Shown: positions 51,349 through 61,211, numbered from the stretch's first letter. The stretch is DNA of 64,000 nucleotides from Zanthoxylum bungeanum (GCA_019454045.1 SKCR01029079.1:145367-209366); one strand, 5' to 3'. Notes: generated by a model from the letters alone, not told the origin. Made by a program: numbers and translations.

Positions 51349-51459
51349 TTCTCTTTGTACGAGTGAGCTTAACTGTTGTAGTCGTGGGATCAACTGCATT
51401 ACATGTTCACGTTCTAATCGCTACTTTGGTCGTCATGTACTTCTTCTTCTTGGTCGTGA
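51349..51459 (-). mobile_element. 5' LTR of the Tat element, second piece
   Basis: After the TTCTC duplication the Tat LTR resumes (TTTGTACGAGTGAGCTT, then GTAGTCGTGGGATCAACTGC). Compared with the 3' LTR, about 120 bp are missing between GAGCTT and AACTACTGTAG; a shared GCTT at the join suggests a microhomology deletion. The right limit is approximate. Confidence 0.85.
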
Positions 51460-52499
51460 ATATCTGAATAGGGCGAACCTCATCGTGGATATCTTTCCTT
51501 CGGAACAAAAGAATTCGAATTAGGGTTGGTCAACTGGAATGTGTATTATCCATATAGGGGATCTTCCAATTGAGAAGATCCATCGACCTGAGATGAAGAG
51601 AATGGTCAATCTATTTTATTTAGTTATTCAGTTAAACCAATGATTCGTTATTGGAGCAGATAGCAACAACCATTTCATCCGACATGCGTATTTTTGATTT
51701 TCCAATAGATTTACATCTTTATCTTTCATTAATGGAATTTTTTTATGTAGTTAGTAATAGCTCTGGTGGTTCGTTGTTCAAGAATTCTTGTTTAAGCAGT
51801 TCATATCATCCATACATAGTGTTTTGATCTAAGATTTCAATTCTTTTATGTTTCAGCAGTAGCATATTGTTCCATGGAGCTAAGGTCCAAAATATGGAAG
51901 AAACTGGTGTTTCCACGACTCTACCACCCAGTCAATTCTCTTCCACTTAATCTCTATTTCATGGCCACATATCTTTCCGGCTAAGTAATGGGAAACCTTT
52001 CTCCTGTTACATGAATCCAATTTTCATTTTATCTGGAAAAAGCCATCTTTTTTCTCAACAATGTCTTTGTCATTTGATCCAATAACGTTTCGTTAGATAG
52101 GAAGAGATTTGATAAATACTGATAACTCTCGGATGGAGTATTAGAACGGAAAAATCCATTAGATAATGAATTATTGGTTCTAAGCCATCTATGGCGATGA
52201 ATCAACAATTCGAAGTGCTTTTCTTGTGTATTCTTGATAAACCAGCCTTTAGATATAGATGTAGGAGGATCTGGTTGGGAAGTAAGAAGCCCATTTGACA
52301 TCTCTTCATCTGCAAAGAATTCTCGGTGTGAAAACACGGAGACAAGGGGCTGATCTTTGAATAGGAAAAAGAGTGGATCCGCAGGTTCCCAAATGAATTG
52401 GCTTATTCGAAAAAAGCCTTGTTCGTTGGAAGATCTATCTCGTGTCTGGTACTGCATGGTTCTACTCTGCAAGAACTCTCCGAATCATTCTCTTGAAGC
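51460..52499 (-). mobile_element. nuclear insertion of plastid DNA (ycf2 3' end and ycf15)
   Basis: On the minus strand, 52499-about 52010 encodes the C-terminal part of plastid Ycf2, with [58 protein letters not shown] and [20 protein letters not shown]. From about 51915 ycf15 follows, read as SIFWTLAPWNNMLLLKH and RIEILDQNTMYG, and then the spacer toward trnL-CAA. That is the plastid gene order. A 2-base insertion near 52466 breaks the Ycf2 frame, and ycf15 has a stop. It lies within the Tat 5' LTR, with LTR sequence on both sides. Limits are good to about 15 bases. It is not expected to be expressed. Confidence 0.93.
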
Positions 52500-52554
52500 T
52501 CAGCCTTTTCGTCCTTTACTCTTTCGTTCCAGGGCGATTTCGCGTTTGTCAACA
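52500..52554 (-). mobile_element. 5' LTR of the Tat element, terminal piece
   Basis: CGTCCTTTACTCTTTCGTTC...GGGCGATTTCGC matches 26780-26819 of the 3' LTR and ends in CAACA. It is followed by the target duplication GGTGG at 52555-52559. Confidence 0.88.
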
Positions 52555-52559
52555 GGTGG

Positions 52560-52816
52560 TAATATGACTTTTAATGTTGATAATTTGGACAAAATTCATT
52601 TGAAAAAAAAACACCAAACAAAGTTATAGTGTAATTTGTTTCTGTACAAAGTCCATGATGATTCATATATGTAAAGCGGGAAATAATTTGTTTAATATCA
52701 TTTCGAATGTTAGTAATCACTCATCATACTTCTCTATGTCAGACATTACATACATGCATAGATTAAAGATAAACTTTTATCTTTTAATTAATTCATATTA
52801 AAGAAAATATTATGCG

Positions 52817-52847
<31 letters not shown>

Positions 52848-53257
52848 GATCAAAAAAGATAAGAAAGAAGCTTTCGTTTAGCTTGTGATTCGTAAACTTT
52901 TTATTCCTTTATAAAGGGAAATGGGGAATGGTCACAGCAACCCAGTGACCCAGCACTTAAAAAAAAAAAAAGAAAAAAAAAAAAGAAAGAGAGAATATTA
53001 ATTCTATCTGATTACATGTACCCCCAGTTGGAGCTTGGTTTTTTTATTTAAAAGGAAAAAAACCAAAGCTGTACGGGCAAAAAAACACAGAGATGATGAC
53101 GGGGCACGGGGGTGAGGGGACGCTGGTTGTGGTGATGGTGCTTCTGACAATTCACGCCGGAAAAAAAAAAAAAAATGATCAAATAACACAATATATACCT
53201 TCCTATGTACGGAAATGAAAATTAAAGATGATAATTTTGATGCAATCAAAATTTGAT
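52560..53257. other. spacer with simple repeats
   Basis: AT-rich sequence without a gene. It includes an (ATA)n microsatellite at about 52818-52851 and purine-rich A/G runs near 52957-52995 and 53159-53175. The part nearest 53258 is the 3' flank of the LURP-one gene. Confidence 0.5.
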
Positions 53258-54162
53258 TTAAGAGGAAAAGCGCCTGGAAGATCCGAACATCTGGTCCAGA
53301 AGTATGACGAGAGCCATGGCAACCGCCGAGTCAATCTCAGGCTGCACTATCAGACGGAACACGTCGACGCCAAACGCGACTCCTCCAACAGCAGCCTCTT
53401 TTTTCTTGATCTCCGCCACGACGCACCTCTTCTCCTCGTCGTACACTGCGCATGCTCGCTGGGTGTACGACCCCTCTATCCCATACATCACGTTCTTCTG
53501 GTTGTTCGGCGACGACGACGACGATCCTGTTGCATGATTAGTAGCGCCGCTGACGTATGCCAAGCACTTGTTATTGAGGATATTGATGTTTTTCTTTACC
53601 GAGAATCGCGGATTCACGTCAGTTTTCTCTCCGTCGTACACCACCCAGTTATCTCCGAGGCTCAACCTCTGTTCATCAAATATAAAATTGAATTATACTT
53701 TATAAGTTATCATCATCATATTTAACGAAAGTGAGAAGTGATTTGGTTTAAAAATATAAAATAATTTTTGAATTTAGTTTGGTTACATATTTTAACATGA
53801 TAGCAGAATATAAGTAAATACCCACTACTTATTATGGATTTCAGCACAGTTACAAACAAAATAGTAAAATAAAAGACTGTATATACCTTGCGGCGGACGG
53901 TGAGGAGAGGCTCGCCGGCGGCGTCCATGAGGACGATTTCACCTTTATTACCTTGCATGTAATTATCAACTCTAAAAACTAGGTTTCCTTTGCAGTCATA
54001 TACGGTAAAGCCGTTACAGTTGAATAGAAGGGATTTCTTCCAGACAGTCAGCACGGCGGCCGCATTCGCACTGGAAGCGGGGTTCTTGGCGGAGAAAGTG
54101 GGGACAGTTGATTTGGCCGCTGCTGCTGCTGCTACGTTGGCGTTTGGATAAACCTTTGTCAT
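53258..54162 (-). CDS. LURP-one-related (LOR, DUF567) protein
   Basis: Two exons, 54162-53887 and 53668-53258, are joined by a 218-bp GT-AG intron and give 228 residues, normal for this family. After an Ala-rich N-terminus comes LTVWKKSLLFNCNGFTVYD, then GNLVFRVDNY, EIVLMDAAGEPLLTVRRK, and across the splice RLSLGDNWVVYDGE. The C-terminal half contains YGIEGSYTQRACAVYD, VVAEIKKKEA and DVFRLIVQPEIDSAVAMAL, the usual end of the tubby-like beta-barrel. LURP1 of Arabidopsis is induced by pathogens and contributes to basal defence. Most relatives have no proven biochemical role. The start is the first ATG of the frame; no lesion was seen. Confidence 0.94.
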
Positions 54163-54293
54163 TCTGAAAATGAAAATTAGTTGAGCTACTGTAAGTTAAC
54201 CCTAGCCACCTGTGAGGGGGAGAGAGAGAGACGCCTCGCTTGCTATTTGATTTTGATTTTGATTTCTTGTATGACCAATCAAACGAAGTATGC

Positions 54294-54304
54294 TTTTATA
54301 TATA
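54294..54304 (-). promoter_or_regulatory. TATA box of the LURP-one gene
   Basis: On the minus strand the sequence reads CTATATATAAAAG about 135 bases upstream of the start codon, leaving a leader of about 100 bases. No other specific element was identified. Confidence 0.7.
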
Positions 54305-55754
54305 GAGGGTAAAGTGGGACGGGTCATGGGTCATGGGTTATGGGTTATGGGTTAGTGACTCAGTGGGTGGTTTAATTAATTATTAGGACAGATACAACAA
54401 AAACCTCAAGGTTTTCTTAAATAGACAATTAGACTTATATTTGTTTCAACAATTTTTATCCAAACTCCCATCTGCTAGAGATCGTGTCAACTGAAATTTG
54501 TGATCTCGTATTTTTTGGTATAATATTCAAGATATATTTTTTTTTAATCTTGCATAATAAATTAGGTCAGGATTTATGATAATTTTTCATTTTAAATCCT
54601 AAATTTTTATCTTAAAAAATCTGAATCTCAAATCGCTATATATGTGATTCAAAACGATTTTTTGTTTTAAATTTATAGTTGAGACGGAATTAAAATTGAT
54701 AAATCCTAATTAGTACTGATTGATTGTCATCTCTATCATATATTAGCGAATTATGTCTATTCAAGTAAAGGTAAAATAGTATTATAGTCTTCATTTAAAT
54801 AGGAAAAAATCACTTATCAAAGGAGGTCCGGAGGTTATTTTTGAATCACGTCCTGAGGGCTATTTGTCTTTTTATAAATAGTGGTCTAATTATTTTTTTT
54901 AAATAAAGTTTAGGGGCTCTTAAGTTAGTTGCCCTTAATCATTCGACTAATAGAAAGACTGTTACAAAAAAGGCGCACGATAGGAGAAAAAAGAAAACAA
55001 GAAATAAAATTCTTTCTTACACGAGAAAATCTAAATATATCATCTTATTCATATAATAATCAAATAATTTATTATATTATGTATCTTAAAATATTAAAAA
55101 ATAATTAAAAAATTTATTTTAAATCATATTATTAATTATTGATTAAATTATTTCATTTATATTCCATTATAGCAAACAGTTACTCTTATCACAAGTGCGT
55201 TACCCACCAATCACGTGATGTCAATTAGAAAACTTGATATTTAATTGGACGGAACAAAGAATTAAAGGCAAAAAAAAAGTTGAATGGAACGGGTGGTGAG
55301 TAATGGTCCTGATCGAATGATGTTGACGATAAGAATTAAAAAAAAAAGGTCTTTGATTTAATCGATGTTGATGATAAGAATAAAAACAAAATATTAATAA
55401 ATATTAAAATTCAATATAAAAAAATTACTTAAAAGTCTCCCTCGACACAATGATAAGAAATCATGAATTTATTTTTATCTATATTATCATCATTAGGCAG
55501 CCTCTGTCTTTACTTGAAAGGCAAATATAATAATACCATATAATAAACATGTATAAAATTCTGTGGCTGTGGAGTGCTGAAGGGAGAGGTGTCATTTTAT
55601 ATACTTTTATCAATAAAATTTAAAATAATTAAAATAATTATATGATTATATGACTCTGTAATTAAATGAAGGAGGGGATGAGATTGTGTGAGACATCGTT
55701 AGGAAAGATATTATAGATGTGTTCATAATTGATAAACTCTCTTAATTAATAAAA

Positions 55755-55844
55755 CATATTTTTAGTATATTTATGCCTTTACTAAGATCAAAAATTGAAC
55801 ATATTTTTAGTATATTTATGTCTTTACTAAGATCAAAAATTGAA
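55755..55844. repeat. 45-bp tandem duplication
   Basis: CATATTTTTAGTATATTTAT begins at 55755 and again at 55800. The copies are almost identical, differing at one base (GCC versus GTC). Open frames across it are repeats of the unit and not supported as genes. Confidence 0.9.
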
Positions 55845-55919
55845 GGGTTATCGTATAATTTCAAAGAAGATAATATCTCATTAGTGTTTTCTTTGATGGA
55901 TTGGGTCATCACACGATGC

Positions 55920-56135
55920 TTCAACACTAGATTCGATCATGATTCTGGTTCATAATCGAAACCGAATCAGAGTCGAAATTGATTTTGTTCCTTTAGATTA
56001 GGATTCGACTCTAGCTGAATTGAATGGAACCGGACGGTTCCAATAGTTCAAACCAAAACTGTTAAAACCTTCGATTTCAAAGATTAGATGATTCCAACCG
56101 AAATCGAATGGTTCCGATTAAAACCGTAGTAGCCA
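55920..56135. repeat. GGTTCC/GAATCG-rich interspersed repeat
   Basis: Words such as GGTTC, GAACC, CCGAATC and CGATT recur on both strands, as in the block at 10802-11225. Both are probably degenerate members of one interspersed family. Terminal repeats were not clear. Confidence 0.45.
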
Positions 56136-56504
56136 ATGGCTAGGGGATAAAACGACCCTGGCCGTTGAATCAACAGTACCCAAAACTTCCTCCGATCTCA
56201 GATATTTATTTTCTTAATTAATTCAATCGTTCAAGGATATATTTAACTAACTTATACTCATCCCATTGGCTGGGCCGGTTTTTAATTTTAAGTGGCTCCC
56301 TCAATCTTGTAGAGTCATTTGACCACTGACTTGCTGCATTCGATAGACGGGATCTATTGTATTAACAGCCCTTTATTATTTTAACCTTTGATTAATCCAT
56401 AATTCATAGTTTGTAGAATTAGAGGTGATTAAATAATGAAAACGATGACGTATGAGAGTTGCCCGAGTGCATTTCCATTGGAGTTGTATATAATAATTTA
56501 AGTG

Positions 56505-57204
56505 TGTTGACGGCTGATTTTGGTCTCGGGGTAATATGGGAATATTACTTCCGAGGTAATCCTCCTTCAACGGTGAATTTGTTTGGTTATGGGGGAAACC
56601 AAAAACAATTTAGCAGAAGACAGAAAATACGCCAATCGACAGGGAGATTTAACGTGGTTCGGCGGATTTGGGTCCGACCTACGTCCACGGACACAAACTG
56701 AACTGCTCTTTTATTACTGAAACTTGCGTCTATTATGTTTACAAGTCTCTCAACAATGATTTTTTGATGATCTTGATTCTGATGTTTTGGATGCCCCTCA
56801 CATATGCTCTGCCCCCCATTTATAATGGTTAAGAAATCAGATTCTTACTTGTACAAGAATTCCCAGTCTAAGATGGTTTTCTTTTCCTATAAGGTTTCCT
56901 AGTTGAAACAATTCCCTTTTCCCATAAGGATTCCTAATCAAAACTATCTTTTCTCTCTTTATCCTATTAGGATGTTGACTTTATTAATTTTACCACATGG
57001 AAGTAGGATAATTAAATATCCTATCTTGTAGGAATATGATTTCTTATCTTCTGGAGCACGTCTCGCCGGGTGGTCGGTCTTCATGAGGTCGCCCATGATG
57101 GTTCTTCGAGCTGAGAATGCTTCTGCCGATCTGATTAATGCCCGGTCGCTTTTTGTCCCTGCCGTGCTGTTTAAATACTATAGTGCCTAAAAATACCATC
57201 AACA
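56505..57204 (-). mobile_element. 3' LTR of the gag-only element
   Basis: 700 bp, from TGTTGACGGCTG to CCATCAACA on the plus strand, so TG...CA on either strand. It matches 60324-60654 directly and 61211-60655 inverted. A TATA-like ATTTATAATGG lies near 56820, matching the inverted copies' TATTTATAAT. Confidence 0.9.
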
Positions 57205-57217
57205 TCTATCCCCTAGT
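57205..57217 (-). other. polypurine tract of the gag-only element
   Basis: On the minus strand CTAGGGGATAGA directly precedes the TGTTGATGG that opens the LTR. This is the expected plus-strand primer and supports the minus-strand orientation. Confidence 0.75.
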
Positions 57218-57429
57218 TCTCGGTAACAACGAGTTTGCGAGTTGATGCCGGGAACTATAAAAAAGATGGTGTGCTGATGAATTCGTCGGTGGTCACTCTA
57301 GGAACCGCAGAGAAAAATGCCTTGGCCGCAAATCTGATCCTTCCTGCCACCTTCATGTGCCCAGTCAATGAGGATTCTGATATCTACCCGTGGAGAAAAA
57401 TGCTTTGTCCTTATACTGATGACGATCGA

Positions 57430-57830
57430 CTCGGTGGGACGTAACCCGCCCCGAGCTGTGGTAAACACTTGGCCCTGGGGGAATGTTACATCCCCAGTCC
57501 AAAGAAGCTGACTCGGTGGGACGTGGCCCGACCGAGCTGAAAGAAAGACTTGGCTCTGGGGGAATGTTACATCCCCAGTCCAAAGAAGCTGACTCGGTGG
57601 GACGTGGCCCGACCGAGCTGAAAGAAAGACTTGGCTCTGGGGGAATGTTACATCCCCAGTCCAAAGAAGCTGACTCGTGGGACGTAACCCGACCCCGAGC
57701 CGAGAACATCGACCTCAGCGGTACAAGAGCAGACCCGAGCCGATTAACCAAGAGGCCTCGGCGGAACGAATCCAGCCCCGAGCCGATTAACCAAGAGGCC
57801 TCGGCGGAACGAATCCAACCCCGAGCCGAA
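57430..57830. repeat. tandem repeats of about 80 bp and 50 bp
   Basis: Units containing GACTCGGTGGGACGTGGCCC and GGGGGAATGTTACATCCCCA recur at a spacing of 80-82 bp between about 57430 and 57690, with three good copies and a degenerate first one. Then two units of about 48 bp with GCCGATTAACCAAGAGGCC follow. All are GC-rich, unlike surrounding DNA. The unit is a diverged form of the one at 58386-58990. Confidence 0.9.
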
Positions 57831-58109
57831 TACTCATTGGGACTTATTCAGAAGGGAAGTGAATCAACCTTTGAAGCCCTACCGAATCTGGCACGGGCGT
57901 CCCCTTGCCAAACCAGTGAAAAACAAAAACAAATTTATGACAAATAAAATCAAAATGTGGGGGTGACTTAGCACTTGTCCCAAAGCAAAACGTTAAAATG
58001 TAAATAACAGCACGGATGTCTCAGAACAGCGTCCCGTCTGAGGCCTCCAAAACACAATTCTGAATCTTTCAATTCAGCGTCCTGGCGAACCAGGATTTGG
58101 ATCAGGTGA

Positions 58110-58385
58110 GCGTTTTGTATGGTAAGGGCACCTCCTCTGTACGTCAGGTCACTATGGAGCCTGCGTTTTACGCGAGGGCTCCTCCTTACCGCGCTGGAGC
58201 AGGCGCACGCTACGGGGGCATAACGCCTCCCCGTGCTGTGCCTCTCCGGACCCAAATGATGAATGGATCAAAAAGTGTCCGGGATACTAAGGGAATGTTC
58301 CTCCTTAGGTCCGGTGTCACTGGAGCAAGCAATCGTCACGGGGGCATAGTCTCTCCCCGTGCTATGCTTTCCCACGGATCCATTA
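58110..58385. repeat. longer diverged repeat units
   Basis: Two related stretches share GGAGCAGGCGCACGCTACGG / GGAGCAAGCAATCGTCACGG, followed by a GGGCATA...CCCCGTGCT core, spaced about 130 bp. They lie between the two 80-bp arrays and seem to be an older, larger repeat unit. Confidence 0.65.
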
Positions 58386-58990
58386 CATCGAGTGGCCTCG
58401 GCGGAACGAAATCCAGCCCCGAGCCGAAAGAGATGGCTATGAGGGAATGTTACATCCTCATACCAAAAGAGCATGACTCGGTGGGACTAAAACCCGACCC
58501 CGAGCTGAGGGATATGGCTCTGGGGGAATGTCTCATCCCCAGGCCAGAAGAGCATGACTCGGTGGGACTAAAACCCGACCCCGAGCTGAGAGAGATGGCT
58601 CTGGGGGAATGTCCCATCCCCAGGCCAGAAGAGCATGACTCGGTGGGGACTAATACCCGACCCCGAGCTGAAAGAGATGGCTCTGGGGGAATGTCCCATC
58701 CCCAGGCCAGAAGAGCATGACTCGGTGGGACTAAAACCCGACCCCGAGCGGAGAGGGTGGCTCTGGGGGAATGTCCCATCCCCAGACCAGAAGAACATGG
58801 CTCGGTGGGACTAAAACCCGACCCCGAGCTGAGAGAGATGGCTCTGGGGGAATGTCCCATCCCCAGACCAGAAGAGCATGGCTCGGTGGGACTAAAACCC
58901 GACCCCGAGCTGAGAGAGATGGCTCTGGGGGAATGTCCCATCCCCAGACCAGAAGAGCATGGCTCGGTTGGACTAAAACCCGACCCCGAG
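58386..58990. repeat. 81-bp tandem array (minisatellite), about seven copies
   Basis: The unit runs from GACTCGGTGGGACTAAAACC through CCCGACCCCGAGCTGAGAGA and GGCTCTGGGGGAATGTCCCA to the next copy. Copies start near 58475, 58556, 58637, 58719, 58800, 58880 and 58961. Because 81 is divisible by three, frames stay open on both strands and produce 27-residue repeats. This is a by-product of the period and not good evidence for a protein. Each unit holds the near-palindrome GGGGGAATG...CATCCCC. Confidence 0.92.
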
Positions 58991-59036
58991 CCGATCAAGT
59001 CTTTATCGCTTGGTTGTTTCTCTTTGTGTTTAGGTG

Positions 59037-60272
59037 CTAAGTTCGTCCCCGGTGGAGTGGCTTGAATTCTTTGTGCTTTGGGGGTGGTCTTCTGGATTCT
59101 CTTTCTGTTCGGCGAGAGGCGCCCTCCCTTGTGGTTCTATCTTTGATGGTGTTCCCTTTTCGGGATAATTTCTCCTCGTTTTCTAACAAAACGAACTTTC
59201 GGGCCACCTCCAGGGCGGTGGCGTAGTCCGGGGTTCTTGGATCCTTAGATGGGTCCACAGCCTTCCGACCCTCAAGGCTCTTTTCAAGCTTTCCAGGGCC
59301 TCGGGGATTCATATACCCTCCGACTTCGAGTACCATACTATGGTACCTTTCAATAAATATCTTCAGAGGCTCATCGTTTCCTTGCTTCATGAGCCTGAGT
59401 TCTCCAATTGTTTTCCTGGGGACACAAGCCCCCTTGAAGTGTCGTATGAATGACTTTCTAGTTGTGCGAAGCTGCTGATGCTTCTTGGGGCTAGGCTTTC
59501 GTACCACAGAGTGGCTGGTCCGGCCAGAGTGAGCGGGAATACTTTGCAGATGGCGTCCCCTGTTACCCCTTGTACTTCCATTAACAGGACAAACCCCTCA
59601 ATGTGGGTTTTGGGTCGGTATGTCCTTTGTACGGGTGCCATGGTTGGCATGCTGAATCTTTTTGGGAATTTCTCTGATCTTATTTCTTCCGTGAGGGGGG
59701 ACTCATCTTTGACGTCCTGGTCATTCCTTTGTTTGCATTGGGGTATACTCCCCATTTGACCAGCTCCTCCCGTAACCAAGATTTCATGCTGCTGTCTTTG
59801 GTTCCATGCCGGCCCCTGTGGTTTCTTTTTTTCTGCTGTCTGGGAGTGGCGCTTTTCAGGGTCGGTGTCTTCTCGCACCTTTTCGGTACGTTCCTTCCCT
59901 CTTCTTCGGGTACTGTGAGGGCTATCGTAGGAGGAGTCCGGTGATGATTCGTCATCTTCCTCTTCCCATGTGTCCTCGGTTTGGGAATCTCTCTGTACTA
60001 CCATAGATCTTACCCTATAGGGTTCCCTCCTCCGGGGTCTGTCGTCTTCGCTTGTATCGACAATTCTCTTTCCTTCCGTTATCTCATTCCTTCGTTGGCT
60101 AGTCCCGGCCTCGAACCTTCCGTCGTGCGCTCCTTCCATCCTTTCCAACCGGTCTACTATGGGTTTTAGTAGAGTTTGGTTTCCTCCTATCTTTCCTAAA
60201 GTTTTCCTCGATCTTTTCCATCCGGTCTGCAGTTGAGTTCCCTGATGATTGTTGGTTTCCGCCTTCCGCCAT
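59037..60272 (-). pseudogene. gag of the gag-only gypsy-type element
   Basis: Gag probably starts at the ATG at 60272 (MAEGGNQQSSGNSTADRMEK), 32 bases after the primer-binding site. A one-base shift near 60190 moves into a long frame: VDRLERMEG, an acidic/Arg-rich middle, then the capsid core VQRTYRPKTHIEGFVLLMEV, GDAICKVFPLTLAGPATLWY, LAPRSISSFAQL. A second shift near 59420-59460 leads to RKTIGELRLMKQGNDEPLKI, FIERYHSMVLEVGGY and DPSKDPRTPDYATALEVARKF. The C-terminus is basic. No zinc knuckle or protease follows. It is typical gypsy gag, which assembles the particle. The long frame that starts at 60322 begins inside the primer-binding site and is not the natural start. Confidence 0.85.
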
Positions 60273-60303
60273 TTGTCTTTACGCGAGTTGCTTTTTGTAG
60301 GAT

Positions 60304-60321
60304 TCCCCACAGACGGCGCCA
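60304..60321 (-). other. primer-binding site of the gag-only element
   Basis: On the minus strand TGGCGCCGTCTGTGGGGA lies two bases after the LTR end. TGGCGCCG is the common gypsy-type site. It fixes 60324 as the inner LTR end and the minus strand as the sense strand. Confidence 0.88.
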
Positions 60322-60323
60322 AC

Positions 60324-60654
60324 TGTTGACGGCGGATTTTGGCCTCAGGGTAATATGGGAATATTACCTCCGAGGTAATCCTCCTTCAACGGTGAATTTG
60401 TTTGGTTATGGGGGAAACCAAAAGCAAACTTAGCAGAAGACAGAAAATACGCCAATCGACAAGGAGATTTAACGTGGTTCGGTGGATTTGGATCCGACCT
60501 ACGTCCACGGACACAAACTGGATGACACTTTTATTGCTGAGATATGCTTCTCTGATATCTCTTGGGTTTACAAGTGTGATTACAATGATCTTGATGATCT
60601 TGATTCTGATGTTTTGGATGCCCCTCACATATGCTCTGCCCCCCTATTTATAAT
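60324..60654 (-). mobile_element. 5' LTR remnant, arm 1 of the palindrome
   Basis: 331 bp from TGTTGACGGCGG to CTATTTATAAT, matching 56505-56825 of the 3' LTR in the same orientation. At 60654 the expected continuation (GGTTAAGAAATC in the 3' LTR) is replaced by inverted LTR sequence. Confidence 0.9.
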
Positions 60655-61211
60655 AGATAAGAAATCATATTCCTACAAGATAGGATATTTAATTATCCTA
60701 CTTCCATGTGGGTAAAATTAATAAAGTCAACATCCTAATAGGATAAAGAGAGAAAAGATAGTTTTGATTAGGAATCCTTATGGGAAAGGGAATTGTTTCA
60801 ACTAGGAAACCTTATAGGAAAAGAAAACCATCTTAGACTGGGAATTCTTGTACAAGTAAGAATTGATTCTTAACCATTATAAATAGGGGGGCAGAGCATA
60901 TGTGAGGGGCATCCAAAACATCAGAATCAAGATCATCAAGATCATTGTAATCACACTTGTAAATCCAAGAGATATCAGAGAAGCATATCTCAGCAATAAA
61001 AGTGTCATCCAGTTTGTGTCCGTGGACGTAGGTCGGATCCAAATCCACCGAACCACGTTAAATCTCCTTGTCGATTGGCGTATTTTCTGTCTTCTGCTAA
61101 GTTTTTGCTTTTGGTTTCCCCAATAACCAAACAAATTCACCGTTGAAGGAGGATTACCTCGGAGGGTAATATTCCCATATTACATGAGGCCAAAAAATCC
61201 GCCGTCAAACA
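60655..61211 (+). mobile_element. inverted LTR copy (spacer and arm 2 of the palindrome)
   Basis: This is the reverse complement of roughly 57050 back to 56505 of the 3' LTR. 60655-60875 corresponds to the LTR middle. 60876-61211 is an almost base-perfect inverted copy of arm 1, ending GCCGTCAAACA. The final 150 or so bases of the LTR are absent. The arms resemble each other far more than either resembles the 3' LTR: the latter has TTACTGAAACTTGCGTC where both arms have TTGCTGAGATATGCTTC. Confidence 0.9.

Larger units (their letters stand above)
26316..52554 (-). mobile_element. Ty3/gypsy (Tat-type) retrotransposon, host of nested insertions
   Basis: The element reads on the minus strand from its 5' LTR (52554 downward, interrupted) to its 3' LTR at 26316. 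Five-base duplications GGTGG at 26311-26315 and 52555-52559 flank it, so both outer ends are original. Order on the minus strand is LTR, PBS, gag, protease, reverse transcriptase with RNase H, a second archaeal-type RNase H, integrase, an antisense plant-mobile-domain gene, polypurine tract, LTR. The second RNase H and a long extra region after integrase are hallmarks of the Tat lineage. Three later insertions occupy 29314-31920, 41290-51348 and about 51460-52499. Subtracting them leaves an element of roughly 12.5 kb. All domains carry stops or shifts, so it cannot move on its own. Confidence 0.9.
54305..56499. other. intergenic region with short repeats
   Basis: No gene is visible. A degenerate 7-bp tandem repeat (GGGTCAT/GGGTTAT) covers about 54321-54355, just upstream of the LURP-one TATA box. 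A 45-bp tandem duplication lies at 55755-55844. A GGTTCC-rich patch lies at about 55920-56135. The rest is AT-rich. Confidence 0.5.
56505..61211 (-). mobile_element. gag-only Ty3/gypsy-type retrotransposon with rearranged 5' LTR
   Basis: The element reads on the minus strand: rearranged 5' LTR (60324-61211), primer-binding site, gag, tandem array, polypurine tract, 3' LTR (56505-57204). Five-base duplications AAGTG at 56500-56504 and 61212-61216 flank it. No protease, reverse transcriptase or integrase lies between gag and the 3' LTR, so it would depend on enzymes from other elements. Both outer ends carry the same LTR terminus (TGTTTGACGG / TGTTGACGG) in inverted orientation, instead of opposite termini of a direct LTR pair. 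Confidence 0.88.

Noticed and set aside
52029..52472. 147-codon minus-strand frame resembling Ycf2 as a functional gene
   Set aside because: It is a fragment of plastid ycf2 in nuclear DNA. The apparent start is internal to the original protein and follows a frameshift.
57483..59065. CRISPR-like array of regularly spaced repeats
   Set aside because: The units are contiguous tandem repeats without unique spacers and lie inside a plant retrotransposon.
59478..60169. Plus-strand frames opposite gag
   Set aside because: They are shadows of the minus-strand gag, which has clear capsid motifs.
60386..61126. Identical predicted peptides on opposite strands (about 60386-60715 and 60833-61126)
   Set aside because: They mirror each other because the LTR is a palindrome. 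The frames lie wholly inside LTR sequence with no domain.
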